64,000 bases of DNA from Aeromicrobium phoceense (GTDB taxonomy: Bacteria > Actinomycetota > Actinomycetes > Propionibacteriales > Nocardioidaceae), in assembly GCF_013868155.1 (NCBI RefSeq), contig NZ_JACEOG010000001.1:1736001-1800000 (forward strand). The letters run 5' to 3'. Below are positions 8,697 to 18,688 of the stretch, in pieces. The notes under the pieces were generated by a model, which was not told the origin of the DNA, made no database searches, and was given only the letters and a program-made list of their open reading frames with translations. Each line of letters begins with the position of its first letter. Position 1 is the first letter of the stretch. Both the position numbers and the translations under genes were made by a program.

Positions 8697-9296
8697 GTGG
8701 TGAACCCCTTCCTGACCGGCATGGTGACCGGCCTCTCCCTCATCGTCGTGATCGGCGCGCAGAACGCCTTCGTCCTCCGGCAGGGGATCCGACGCGCCCA
8801 CGTGGCGATCGTGGTCGCGATCTGCGCGGTCTCGGACCTCGTGCTGATCCTGGCGGGAGTCGCCGGCATCGGCGCGATCGTCGACCGTGCCGGCTGGGTG
8901 ATCGACGTCGTCACGTGGCTCGGCGTCGCCTTCCTGGTCTGGTACGGCATCGGCTCGATCCGCCGCGCGTTCCGGCCGGAGCAGCTTGAGGCCACCGGAC
9001 GGGCGGCCGGCACGGTCCGCACCATCGCGCTTCAGGCGCTGGCGCTCACCTGGCTCAACCCGCACGTCTACCTCGACACCGTGGTGCTGCTCGGCTCGAT
9101 CGCGCAGACCCACGGTCCCGTGGGTCGCTGGTGGTTCGGGGCGGGTGCCTCGGTGGGCAGCGTCGCGTGGTTCTCCGCGCTGGGCTTCGGGGCCACGCGC
9201 CTGGCGCCGTTGCTGGCCCGGCCGCGCGCGTGGCAGGTGCTCGACCTGCTGATCGGCCTGGTCATGTTCGTCATCGCCGCCTCCCTGGTCTGGTGA
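8697..9296 (+). CDS. lysE: LysE/ArgO family amino-acid exporter
   Basis: Membrane exporter of L-lysine and/or L-arginine that prevents toxic accumulation, for example during growth on peptides. About 199 residues with roughly six hydrophobic segments, the N-terminal MVNPFLTGMVTGLSLIVVIG and the family-specific IGAQNAFVLRQGI motif near residues 20-32. An aspartate-rich helix follows (AVSDLVLILAGVAGIG), and ALTWLNPHVYLDT marks the second half. It is divergent from lysG, the classic Corynebacterium arrangement. The two adjacent GTG codons make the start uncertain by one residue. Confidence 0.9.
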   Translation: MVNPFLTGMVTGLSLIVVIGAQNAFVLRQGIRRAHVAIVVAICAVSDLVLILAGVAGIGAIVDRAGWVIDVVTWLGVAFLVWYGIGSIRRAFRPEQLEATGRAAGTVRTIALQALALTWLNPHVYLDTVVLLGSIAQTHGPVGRWWFGAGASVGSVAWFSALGFGATRLAPLLARPRAWQVLDLLIGLVMFVIAASLVW

Positions 9297-9325
9297 CCCG
9301 CGCCCATCTCTTGCACGATGGGGGA

Positions 9326-10339
9326 GTGGACCCCGTCGAGGCGCTGCGCGAGACCGCGTTCTGGTTGGAGCGCGAGCGCGCGTCCAGCTACCGGGTCGAG
9401 GCGTTCAGGAAGGCCGCCGCAGCACTGGCCGACCTGACCGCCGAGGACGTCGCCGAGCGCGCTGGCGCCGGCGCGCTCGCCCGGATGAAGGGCCTCGGCC
9501 CGCGCACCATCACGGTCGTGGAGCAGTCTCTCGCAGGCGAGGTCCCCACGTACCTGGCCGACCTCCGCGAGCGCAACACCGAGCCGCTCGCCGAGGGCGG
9601 TGCCGAGCTGCGGGCGCTGCTGCGCGGTGACCTGCACAGCCACACCGACTGGTCCGACGGCGGCAGCCCGATCGACGAGATGGCCCGCGCGGCCGCCTGG
9701 CGTGGCCGGGAGTACCAGGCGATCACCGACCACTCGCCGCGGCTCACGGTGGCGAACGGGCTGAGCCGCGAGCGGCTGGAGGTGCAGCTCGAGGTCATCG
9801 CCGACGTGAACGTGAGCGACCCCGGCGTGACCCTGCTGACCGGCATCGAGGTCGACATCCTCGACGACGGCGCGCTCGACCAGGACGACGACCTCCTCGC
9901 ACGGCTCGACGTGGTGGTCGCGAGCGTGCACTCGAAGCTGCGGATGGACTCCGGTGCGATGACCCGGCGGATGGTGGCGGCCGTGTCGAACCCCCACACC
10001 GACGTCCTGGGGCACTGCACGGGTCGTCTCGTCGAGGGCTCCCGCGGCACGCGCAAGCAGTCGCAGTTCGACGCCGAGCAGGTCTTCCGCGCGTGCGCCG
10101 ACCACGGCGTCGCCGTCGAGATCAACTCGCGCACCGAGCGGCAGGACCCGCCCGACGAGCTCATCGACCTGGCCAACGAGCTCGGCTGCCTGTTCTCGAT
10201 CGACACCGACGCGCATGCGCCGGGTCAGCTGGACTTCCTCGACCACGGCGCCGAGCGCGCGGCGGCGCGTGGACTTGATCCCGACCGCATCGTCACGACC
10301 TGGCCGCTGGAGCGGCTGCGCGACTGGCTGAGCCGCTGA
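9326..10339 (+). CDS. PHP-domain phosphoesterase with N-terminal HhH (PolX-tail-like)
   Basis: A 337-residue protein resembling the C-terminal half of bacterial PolX without the polymerase palm. Residues 1-85 contain an HhH-type segment (ARMKGLGPRTITVVE). The PHP phosphoesterase domain follows with metal-binding motifs GDLHSHTDWSDG, ITDHSPR, GIEVDI, VASVHS, GHCTGR, EINSR and DTDAHAPG. All expected histidine and aspartate ligands appear intact, so hydrolase activity is likely; the substrate is unknown. GTG at 9326 lies six bases after CACGAT and begins the conserved DPVEALRE helix. Function in DNA repair is an inference from family. Confidence 0.8.
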   Translation: MDPVEALRETAFWLERERASSYRVEAFRKAAAALADLTAEDVAERAGAGALARMKGLGPRTITVVEQSLAGEVPTYLADLRERNTEPLAEGGAELRALLRGDLHSHTDWSDGGSPIDEMARAAAWRGREYQAITDHSPRLTVANGLSRERLEVQLEVIADVNVSDPGVTLLTGIEVDILDDGALDQDDDLLARLDVVVASVHSKLRMDSGAMTRRMVAAVSNPHTDVLGHCTGRLVEGSRGTRKQSQFDAEQVFRACADHGVAVEINSRTERQDPPDELIDLANELGCLFSIDTDAHAPGQLDFLDHGAERAAARGLDPDRIVTTWPLERLRDWLSR

Positions 10340-10393
10340 GACCGGTGGTTTCGATATGCGGCTCGTTCCTCGCCTGCTACTCAACCACCGGTC
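10340..10393. repeat. Intergenic palindromic repeat (same family as 62.2 kb array)
   Basis: Perfect 11-bp arms GACCGGTGGTT (10340-10350) and AACCACCGGTC (10383-10393) flank a core reading TCGATATGCGGCTCGTTCCTC, truncated here to its first part, and CTGCTACTC. The layout matches the inverse orientation of the units at 62.2-62.5 kb. It fills the gap between two convergent genes and could act as a bidirectional terminator. Confidence 0.7.
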
Positions 10394-10838
10394 ACATGAG
10401 CAGCGCCGCGAGCGTGCCGCCGAGCTCGGTGGCCTCCTCCAGGTGCGGCTCGATGTCGCCGGTGAAGACCAGGGGCGGCGCCGCGAGTGACCACTGCAGG
10501 CCCGTCGTGATCGACTCCATGGCGCGCTCGGCGCCGATCGTGTCGTAGCCGCCACGGATCCAGTACGAGAAGGGCCGCTTCGCGGTGGGCTCACGCACGT
10601 CGTTGTAGACGGTGTCGAAGAAGTGCTTGAGCGCGCCCGAGATGTAGCCCAGGTTGGCCGAGGTGCCGAGGACGAAGCCGTCCGCGGAGAGCACGTCCTC
10701 GACGGTGGCGTCCAGGGCCGCCCGCACGACGACCTCGACTCCCTCGATCGCGTCATCGCGCGCGCCGGCGAGCACGGCGTCGCCGAGCTCGGCCAGGCGA
10801 GGGGTGGGGCAGTGCTGGACGACAAGGAGGCGGGGCAT
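10392..10838 (-). CDS. Flavodoxin-like NAD(P)H-dependent FMN protein
   Basis: A 148-residue single-domain flavodoxin-fold protein. It starts with a beta strand LLVVQHCPTPR rather than the usual S/TxxGNT phosphate loop. It continues with ADGFVLGTSANLGYISGALKHF, shown here as its key pieces GFVLGTSANLG and SGALKHFFD, the FMN-isoalloxazine loop and dimer contact typical of NADPH-dependent FMN reductase/flavodoxin-2 proteins. No cysteine-based redox centre is visible. It is monocistronic and convergent with the PHP gene. The ATG is six bases from a TACCGT hexamer. Likely a quinone or flavin reductase; substrate unknown. Confidence 0.7.
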   Translation of the reverse strand: MPRLLVVQHCPTPRLAELGDAVLAGARDDAIEGVEVVVRAALDATVEDVLSADGFVLGTSANLGYISGALKHFFDTVYNDVREPTAKRPFSYWIRGGYDTIGAERAMESITTGLQWSLAAPPLVFTGDIEPHLEEATELGGTLAALLM

Positions 10839-10844
10839 GGCGTC

Positions 10845-10850
10845 ACGGTA
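10845..10850 (-). promoter_or_regulatory. Candidate -10 for flavodoxin-like gene
   Basis: Minus-strand TACCGT, six bases from the ATG at 10838; short divergent intergenic region shared with moxR. Confidence 0.35.
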
Positions 10851-10895
10851 TCGCCGGGTCGTTCCGTTCGCGTGTCCGATATTGCTCGGTATGCC

Positions 10896-10901
10896 TAGGA
10901 T
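10896..10901 (+). promoter_or_regulatory. Candidate -10 for moxR operon
   Basis: TAGGAT, six bases before the moxR ATG at 10908, consistent with a leaderless operon transcript. Confidence 0.4.
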
Positions 10902-10907
10902 CGGGCC

Positions 10908-11822
10908 ATGGACTTCGCCGCGGCTGCTCAGTCCGTGCTCGACAACGTCGCCAAGGTGATCGACGGCAAGGAGCACGCGATCGAGACCGCCCTCGTGGTG
11001 ATGCTCGCGGAGGGTCACCTGCTGATCGAGGACGTCCCCGGCGTCGGCAAGACGGCGCTCGCCCGGGCGCTGGCGCGATCGGTCGACGGGTCGGTGCGCC
11101 GCATCCAGTTCACGCCCGACCTGCTGCCGTCCGACGTCACCGGCGTCTCGGTGTTCAACCAGGCCAGGTCGGAGTTCGAGTTCAAGCCCGGCGCGGTGTT
11201 CGCGAACATCGTGCTCGGCGACGAGATCAACCGCGCCTCGCCGAAGACGCAGTCCGCGCTGCTCGAGGCGATGGAGGAGCGGCAGGTCTCGGTCGACGGC
11301 ACCACCTACCCGCTGCCCGCGCCGTTCATGGTCGTGGCCACCCAGAACCCCTTCGAGATGGAGGGGACGTACATCCTCCCGGAGGCCCAGCGCGACCGGT
11401 TCATGGCGCGCATCTCGCTGGGCTACCCCGACGTCGAGGCCGAGCTGGCGATGCTGCGCGACCGTGACGTCAGAGATCCTGCCGCGCTGCTCGAGCCGGT
11501 GATCCTCGTCGACGACCTCCAGCAGATGGTCACCCACGCACGAAGCATCCACGTGGCCGAGTCCGTCGAGCGCTACGTCGTCGCCCTCGCCCGCGCCACG
11601 CGCGAGTCCGGCGACCTGCGGCTCGGTGCGAGCCCGCGCGCCACGCTCCAGCTCGTCCGTGCGGCCAAGGCCCTCGCCGCGGTCCGCGACCGCGAGTTCG
11701 TCCTGCCCGACGACGTCGTCGAGCTCGCCCCGGTGGTGCTCAGCCACCGCCTCGTCCCCCTCCGCGGCGGTGGGAGCTCGGACGAGATCGTGGCCGACGT
11801 CCTGCGCCGGGTCCCGGTCTGA
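10908..11822 (+). CDS. MoxR family AAA+ ATPase
   Basis: A 304-residue AAA+ ATPase thought to act as a chaperone for von Willebrand-type or DUF58 partner proteins. Walker A is EDVPGVGKTALA (about residue 43), Walker B and pore loop LGDEINRASPKTQSALLEAM, sensor 1 in ATQNPFEMEGTYILPEAQRD (key part TQNPFE) and sensor 2 GASPRATLQLVRAAKA. It is the first gene of a three-gene operon with a DUF58 protein two bases downstream and a transglutaminase-domain membrane protein. This trio is widely conserved in actinobacteria and has been linked to cell-envelope processes, without a defined substrate. Confidence 0.92.
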   Translation: MDFAAAAQSVLDNVAKVIDGKEHAIETALVVMLAEGHLLIEDVPGVGKTALARALARSVDGSVRRIQFTPDLLPSDVTGVSVFNQARSEFEFKPGAVFANIVLGDEINRASPKTQSALLEAMEERQVSVDGTTYPLPAPFMVVATQNPFEMEGTYILPEAQRDRFMARISLGYPDVEAELAMLRDRDVRDPAALLEPVILVDDLQQMVTHARSIHVAESVERYVVALARATRESGDLRLGASPRATLQLVRAAKALAAVRDREFVLPDDVVELAPVVLSHRLVPLRGGGSSDEIVADVLRRVPV

Positions 11823-11824
11823 CC

Positions 11825-12964
11825 ATGTGGCTCACCGGACGCTCCGTCGCTTTGATCGCGGCCGCGGTGGTGAGCCTCCTGCTGGCCGCCATCGCCGGCA
11901 TCCCCGCCCTCCTGTACGTCACGGGCCTGTGTGCCGGACTCGTGGCCGTGGCGGTCGTCCTGGCGCTCCTGGCCCGTCCCCGTCTCGACCTCACGCGCAC
12001 CGTGGTGCCGGCGATCGTCGAGCCCGACGAGGTCGTGGAGGTCGAGATCCGGGTCGGCGTGCGGTCCGGGGTCCCGGTCGTCGCCGGTCACTGGCGCGAC
12101 CGTCTCCCGAGCACCGTGCTGGGCGAGGCCACGGGCACGGTCCCGGTCACCGACGGCCCGTACGCCACGGTCGGGTACGAGGTGCGGGGCCGCCGTCGGG
12201 GCAGCCACGAGCTCGGTCCCTTCTCGGTCATCGTGGGCGACGCGTTCGGCCTCGTGCAGCGCTCGCTGAGCACCAGCGACCGCGACCGCTTCATCGTCCT
12301 GCCCCGCCGCAGCCCGCTCGACGTCCGCGTGGGCCCGGCAGGAGCCACCGACGGCGCCACGCGGCTGCACCCCACCTCCGGACTGGGCCAGGACGACGTG
12401 ATCGCGCGCCCCTACCTGCCCGGCGACGCGCTGAAGCGCTGGCACTGGAAGGCGACCGCGCACCACGGCGAGCCGATGGTCCGGCAGGAGGAGTCCGAGC
12501 TGCGCCCCAGCGTGCTCGTCGTCCTCGACGCCGACCCGCGGGTGCACGACCAGGCGGGCTTCGAGTGGAGCATCTCGGCGGCCGCCTCGGTCGTCGCGCA
12601 CTACGGCACGCGCGGCTTCGACGTCGACCTCGCGACCGGTGCACAGGCCGTGTCGCTGGAGTCCGGGCACGGCCTGCAGGACGCCCTCGTCGTGCTGGCG
12701 CTGGCCGAGCCCGACTCGACGCCGCTGGTCATCCCGGCGCGCGAGCGGACCACATTCGTGATGACCGGATCGCTCGACACCACGTCCGCCGCCCGGCTCC
12801 TCGACGCCGTGCCGTCGCGCGACACGATCGCGTTCGTCGCCCGCGGGACCACCGAGGGTGGACGCGACGTCCTCGCGGCCGCTGGGTGGCACGTCGTCGC
12901 GCGGGACGCCGGCGACGGGCTCGAGCAGGCCTGGCTGGCCGCCACCGGGGTGGCGTCGTCATGA
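11825..12964 (+). CDS. DUF58 domain membrane protein
   Basis: A 379-residue partner of MoxR. Two N-terminal hydrophobic segments (residues about 9-28 and 33-50) anchor it. The cytoplasmic part contains the DUF58 core with the marker LKRWHWKATAHHGEPMVRQ, of which HWKATAHHGEPMVRQEE is diagnostic, and a von Willebrand-A-like fold. It begins two bases after moxR and its stop overlaps the ATG of the next gene (ATGA at 12961), so the three are probably co-translated. Confidence 0.88.
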   Translation: MWLTGRSVALIAAAVVSLLLAAIAGIPALLYVTGLCAGLVAVAVVLALLARPRLDLTRTVVPAIVEPDEVVEVEIRVGVRSGVPVVAGHWRDRLPSTVLGEATGTVPVTDGPYATVGYEVRGRRRGSHELGPFSVIVGDAFGLVQRSLSTSDRDRFIVLPRRSPLDVRVGPAGATDGATRLHPTSGLGQDDVIARPYLPGDALKRWHWKATAHHGEPMVRQEESELRPSVLVVLDADPRVHDQAGFEWSISAAASVVAHYGTRGFDVDLATGAQAVSLESGHGLQDALVVLALAEPDSTPLVIPARERTTFVMTGSLDTTSAARLLDAVPSRDTIAFVARGTTEGGRDVLAAAGWHVVARDAGDGLEQAWLAATGVASS

Positions 12965-15087
12965 GGCGCGAGCGCATGGAGGAGCTGACCGACACGCTCG
13001 TCGTGCTGGCCGCCACGGTGATCCTGCTCGGTGGCTTCGCGCCGCTCTTCGAGGGTGTTCGGTGGGCCGTCGTCGTGCTGTCGCTGCTCGTGCCCGTCGC
13101 GGCCGTGACGGCGACGGTCCGGATGTGGGCGCCGACCTGGGCGACCCCCGCCGGCGCACTTGCGGCGGTGGTCGGGCTCGTCTGGACGTTCGCGCCCGGC
13201 ACCACGATCCTCGGGCTGCCGACCCCGTCGTCGCTCGCCGAGCTCTTCGACCTGCTGGGCGAGGCCCGCACCGTGATCGTGGAGGAGGTCGCGCCCATCG
13301 TGCCGCCCGATCCGGTGGTCCTGCTCGTGGCGGTGTCCTACCTGGTGATCTTCGTGCTGGCCGACGCGGTGGCGCGGCAGGTGTGGCGGGTGCCGCTGCT
13401 CGGTCTGCTCTGGGCGACGATGCTCGTGGTGCCCAGCGTCATCGCGATGGAGATGCCGCCGTGGTGGATCTTCGCGGGCACCGCGATCGCGTGGCTGTGG
13501 CTGTGGTGGTCGGAGTCCCCGCACGTGGGCGCCATCCCCAGCGGTGCCGCCGCGCTCACGGGCGCCGGGGCGCTGGCCGTGGCGCTCGCGGTCCCGGTGA
13601 TGGGCCCGGACATCGAGCCCACGTCGAGCGACTTCGGGGTGGCCGAGAGCCAGGTGTTCGGCACCGGCATCAACCCGATGATCGAGCTGGGCCGCAACCT
13701 GCGCCAGCAGCAGCCGCGGCGGGTGCTGTCGTACTCGACCGAGGGCACGACGGGGGAGTACCTCAAGGTCGCCACGCTGCGGCAGTTCAACGGCCGCACC
13801 TGGAGCCCGAGTCCCGTGCAGAGCGACCTCGACGTGGAGGGCGTCGACGACCTCGACGAGGAGATCGAGACGCAGGAGAAGACGACGAGCATCCGCATCG
13901 AGAGCCTGCAGTCGAGCTTCCTGCCCGTGCCGTACCCGGCCACGCGGATCCGTGGGCTCGAGGGTGACTGGCAGTGGCTCCGCGACGGCAGCACCGTGCG
14001 CGGCCAGAACCGGACGACCACCGAGGACCAGACCTACACCGTCACCAGCCTGGAACGGCTCCCCACCGCCGACCAGATCCGTGACGCGGGCTACGCGGGC
14101 CGCTCCCTCGACTCCTACCGCTCGCTGCCGCAGGAGGTGCCCGAGATCGTCACGCGGCTCGCGCGCGAGAAGGCGGGCAACGCCGACAACGACTACGACC
14201 GGATGGTCGAGCTGCAGGACTGGCTCCGCACCGAGTTCTCGTACTCCGTGCGGGCGCCCGTGGAGGACGGCTACGACGGCAACGGCCTCGACGTGATGGC
14301 GGAGTTCCTGCGGCAGCAGACGGGCTACTGCGTGCACTTCGCCTCGACCCTCGCGGTGATGGGGCGCGTCCTCGACGTGCCCACGCGCGTCGCGGTCGGC
14401 TATGCACCCGGTGACAGCCTGCTCGGCCGCACCGTGGACGGCGCCACGTTCGGCGTCGACTCCGACGACCTGCACGCCTGGACCGAGGTCTACTTCCGTG
14501 ACATCGGCTGGATCGCGTTCGACGCCACCCCCGGCATCGGCGAGCCGACCGAGTTCGCCGAGGAGATCGACACGTCGGGTGGCTCGGGCGAGGACTCCGA
14601 GGTGCCCGAGCAGCAGTCGCGCGAGGACCGTGAGCTGAACGCCCAGGACGACGAGACCGCGGCGCAGGCGCAGACGAGCAGCGGCACCCCGTGGCGGCCC
14701 GCCCTGCTCGCCATCGCCACGGTCGCGGTGCTCGGCGCGGTGCCCGGCGTCGTGCGCCAGCTCCGTCGCCGGCGTCGCTGGAGTGCCGGTCAGGCGTCGA
14801 GCGAGCCGCTGTGGAGCGAGGTCTCCGACACCGCGCGCGACCTCGGCATCGGACTGGATCCCTCCGAGACTCCCCGCGGGTTCGCCGGGCGGCTCGAGAC
14901 GTACGGCGTCGGCGGCACCGACCTCGTCGACCTGGTGGACCAGGTGGAGCGCGACCGCTACGCCGCGAGCGCGCCCGGGGCGTCGCGTGTGGACGAGGCG
15001 CAGCGGGTGGTCGACTCGCTCCGGGCGGCCAGCAGCCGGCGCGCCCGGTGGTGGGCCCGGCTCGCCCCGCGCTCGCTGCTCAGGTGA
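12961..15087 (+). CDS. Transglutaminase-like membrane protein (TgpA family)
   Basis: A 708-residue polytopic membrane protein. About seven hydrophobic segments occupy residues 10-230. An extracytoplasmic transglutaminase domain follows, with an intact cysteine protease-type triad: Cys in QQTGYCVHFAST (about residue 459), His in DDLHAWTEVYF and Asp in WIAFDATPG. One more membrane segment lies near residue 585, and a short C-terminal cytoplasmic domain (DUF4129-like, DEAQRVVDSLR) completes the protein. The ATG overlaps the DUF58 stop. Peptidoglycan- or protein-modifying activity outside the membrane is a family-level inference. Confidence 0.88.
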   Translation: MRRERMEELTDTLVVLAATVILLGGFAPLFEGVRWAVVVLSLLVPVAAVTATVRMWAPTWATPAGALAAVVGLVWTFAPGTTILGLPTPSSLAELFDLLGEARTVIVEEVAPIVPPDPVVLLVAVSYLVIFVLADAVARQVWRVPLLGLLWATMLVVPSVIAMEMPPWWIFAGTAIAWLWLWWSESPHVGAIPSGAAALTGAGALAVALAVPVMGPDIEPTSSDFGVAESQVFGTGINPMIELGRNLRQQQPRRVLSYSTEGTTGEYLKVATLRQFNGRTWSPSPVQSDLDVEGVDDLDEEIETQEKTTSIRIESLQSSFLPVPYPATRIRGLEGDWQWLRDGSTVRGQNRTTTEDQTYTVTSLERLPTADQIRDAGYAGRSLDSYRSLPQEVPEIVTRLAREKAGNADNDYDRMVELQDWLRTEFSYSVRAPVEDGYDGNGLDVMAEFLRQQTGYCVHFASTLAVMGRVLDVPTRVAVGYAPGDSLLGRTVDGATFGVDSDDLHAWTEVYFRDIGWIAFDATPGIGEPTEFAEEIDTSGGSGEDSEVPEQQSREDRELNAQDDETAAQAQTSSGTPWRPALLAIATVAVLGAVPGVVRQLRRRRRWSAGQASSEPLWSEVSDTARDLGIGLDPSETPRGFAGRLETYGVGGTDLVDLVDQVERDRYAASAPGASRVDEAQRVVDSLRAASSRRARWWARLAPRSLLR

Positions 15088-15090
15088 GGC

Positions 15091-16068
15091 TCAGCCCCAG
15101 ACGGAGGTGTCCGGCCCCTTCGGCACGATCTGCGTGGGGTTGATGTCCGTCTGCACCACGTAGTAGTGCTGCTTGATCTGCTCGAAGTCGGTGTTGCCGC
15201 CGAACGCGGGGTGCGCGTAGAGGTCGCGCGCGTACCGCCACAGGTTCGGCATCTCCGTGAGCTGGTTCCGGTTGCACTTGAAGTGACCGTGGTAGACCGC
15301 GTCGAACCGCGCCAGCGTCGTGAACAGGCGCACGTCGGCCTCGGTGATCGACTCGCCCATGAGGTAGCGGCGGTCCTTCAGGCGGTCCTCCAGCCAGTCC
15401 ATCGTGGCCCACAGCCGGTCGTAGGCCGCCTCGTACGCCTCCTGCGAGCCGGCGAAGCCGCAGCGGTAGACGCCGTTGTTCACCTCGGTGAACACCCGCT
15501 GCATGACCTCCTCCATCTCGTCGCGGACGTCGGCGGGCCACAGGTCGGGCGCGTCGGGGGAGTGGTGGTCGCGCCACTCGAAGAACAGGTCGTGCGTGAT
15601 CCACGGGAAGTCGTTCGTGACGACCTGGCCCGAGGCGATCTCGACGATCGCGGGCACCGTGATGCCGCGTGGGTAGTCGGGGTAGCGGGCGAAGTACGCC
15701 TGCTGGAGACGCTCGATGCCCAGGACCGGGTCGACGCCCCCGGGGTCGAGGTCGAAGGTCCAGCTCCGGGAATCGTGGGTGGGCCCGGGCAGCCCGGCGC
15801 TGAGGACGTCCTGCAGGCCGAGCAGGTCGCGCACGATCAGCGCGCGCGTCGCCCACGGGCACGCCTTGGCCGCGACCAGGCGGTAGCGGCCCGGCTCGAC
15901 GGGCCACGTCGGCGCGTCCTCCACCGGCGGCTTCCCGGCGCCGGCGCGGTCGTCCAGCGGCGCTCCGCCGGTGCGCGTGATGCGGTCGGGGATGTAGTTC
16001 ATGTCGCGGTCGAAGGCAGCTCCGGCCTTGACGTACGAACCGGTCGTGGCGTGCGCGTCGTCGGGCAT
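15091..16068 (-). CDS. Glutathionyl-hydroquinone reductase-like protein (YqjG/ECM4 family)
   Basis: A 325-residue Xi-class glutathione-transferase homologue. The catalytic cysteine lies in AKACPWATRALIV (around residue 69), the hallmark of S-glutathionyl-(chloro)hydroquinone reductases. The thioredoxin-like domain continues with RGITVPAIVE and a C-terminal all-alpha domain follows with TEADVRLFTTLARFD. Actinobacteria use mycothiol rather than glutathione, so the physiological thiol is probably mycothiol, which is an inference. It is convergent with the transglutaminase gene, three bases apart. Confidence 0.87.
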   Translation of the reverse strand: MPDDAHATTGSYVKAGAAFDRDMNYIPDRITRTGGAPLDDRAGAGKPPVEDAPTWPVEPGRYRLVAAKACPWATRALIVRDLLGLQDVLSAGLPGPTHDSRSWTFDLDPGGVDPVLGIERLQQAYFARYPDYPRGITVPAIVEIASGQVVTNDFPWITHDLFFEWRDHHSPDAPDLWPADVRDEMEEVMQRVFTEVNNGVYRCGFAGSQEAYEAAYDRLWATMDWLEDRLKDRRYLMGESITEADVRLFTTLARFDAVYHGHFKCNRNQLTEMPNLWRYARDLYAHPAFGGNTDFEQIKQHYYVVQTDINPTQIVPKGPDTSVWG

Positions 16069-16074
16069 GCTCCG

Positions 16075-16080
16075 ACCCTA
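16075..16080 (-). promoter_or_regulatory. Candidate -10 for YqjG-like gene
   Basis: Minus-strand TAGGGT, six bases from the ATG at 16068. Confidence 0.4.
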
Positions 16081-16117
16081 GCCACCGATCGCGAGGATCG
16101 CCCCCGCCAGCCGGTGA

Positions 16118-16123
16118 TACGCT
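16118..16123 (+). promoter_or_regulatory. Candidate -10 for the leu leader transcript
   Basis: TACGCT lies nine bases before the leader-peptide ATG (16133), placing the probable transcription start at or next to that ATG. No clear -35 is seen. Confidence 0.45.
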
Positions 16124-16132
16124 GGTCCCATC

Positions 16133-16180
16133 ATGCGGATCGCGAACCTCCTCCTTCGCCGCCGCGTCGAGGTCCTCTGA
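16133..16180 (+). CDS. Leucine leader peptide of leuA (attenuator)
   Basis: A 15-codon open frame, MRIANLLLRRRVEVL then TGA, with three consecutive leucine codons and a fourth at the end, located 79 bases before leuA. Leu-rich leader ORFs controlling leuA are known in Actinobacteria. The last codons contain GAGGTC (16169-16174), which is complementary to GACCTC (16250-16255) directly before the leuA ATG, so ribosome position on the leader could alter pairing around the leuA start. Folding has not been computed. Charged leucyl-tRNA supply is the expected signal. Confidence 0.75.
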   Translation: MRIANLLLRRRVEVL

Positions 16181-16213
16181 AGGTCGGACCCCTCGGCGCG
16201 GAGTCAGTCATGA

Positions 16214-17992
<1,779 letters not shown>

Positions 17993-18011
17993 GGCTCGAC
18001 CGCCGGACGAC

Positions 18012-18052
18012 GGGGGCCGTTGGTATACCGTTTTGGTATGCCAACGGCCCCC
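18012..18052. promoter_or_regulatory. Palindromic operator over the GntR promoter and start codon
   Basis: Perfect 12-bp arms GGGGGCCGTTGG (18012-18023) and CCAACGGCCCCC (18041-18052). Inside lies GGTATACC (18022-18029), a perfect 8-bp palindrome of the type bound by FCD/GntR regulators, and a related GGTATG at the second half. TATACC could also serve as -10. The site covers the ATG at 18038, so autoregulation is likely. Confidence 0.6.
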
Positions 18053-18688
18053 GCTCCGTACCGCCCTTTGCGTGACGACGTCCGCGACCGGATTCGCGAC
18101 CTCATCGTCGACGGGGCCTACGCCCCGGGCAGTCGCCTCGTCGAGCGCACGATCGCGGCGGACCTCGGGGTGTCGCGGATCCCCGTCCGGGAGGCGCTCC
18201 AGGCGCTGGTCCTCGAGGGCTTCGCGGTCGACCGCGACACCCGCGGCATCGCCGTGCGCACCTACGACGCCCGCGAGATCGCCGAGCTGGCCGGGGTGGG
18301 AGCCGCGCTGGAGCGAGTCCTGGTCGGGCACGTCGTCGACGGCGTCACCGTCGAGGGCCTGGCGCCGCTGAGGACTGTCCTCGACGAGGCGCGGGTCGCG
18401 ATCGAGCGCGGCGACGTCGAGGCCGCCGTGGCGGCGAACAGCCGCTTCCACGACGTCCTGGCATCGCTCGGGGAGGGAACGATGGCCCACGAGGTGCTCG
18501 CGATCGTGTCGCAGCGGCGACGCTGGCTGCTGGCGCAGCACTCCGATCCGGCGCCCATCCACGCCGAGCACGTCGAGCTGTACGAGGCGATCGCCGGCGG
18601 TGACCGCGCCCGCGCGCAGCAGATCACCGAGGACCACGTGCGGACCACGATCGAGAACGCCCTGCGCGCGGAAGGCTCACCGTCATGA
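18038..18688 (+). CDS. GntR family transcriptional regulator (FCD-type)
   Basis: A 216-residue regulator. The N-terminal winged helix-turn-helix spans about residues 10-70 (LVERTIAADLGVSRIPVREA, then LVLEGFAVDRD), followed by an all-helical FCD ligand-binding domain with the metal/ligand histidines in NSRFHDVL and the DHVRTTIE helix. I chose the ATG at 18038 because it lies inside the palindromic operator just after TATACC; an upstream GTG at 18020 would start within the operator arm. It overlaps the ankyrin lipoprotein gene by four bases (ATGA). The effector is unknown. Confidence 0.85.
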   Translation: MPTAPAPYRPLRDDVRDRIRDLIVDGAYAPGSRLVERTIAADLGVSRIPVREALQALVLEGFAVDRDTRGIAVRTYDAREIAELAGVGAALERVLVGHVVDGVTVEGLAPLRTVLDEARVAIERGDVEAAVAANSRFHDVLASLGEGTMAHEVLAIVSQRRRWLLAQHSDPAPIHAEHVELYEAIAGGDRARAQQITEDHVRTTIENALRAEGSPS

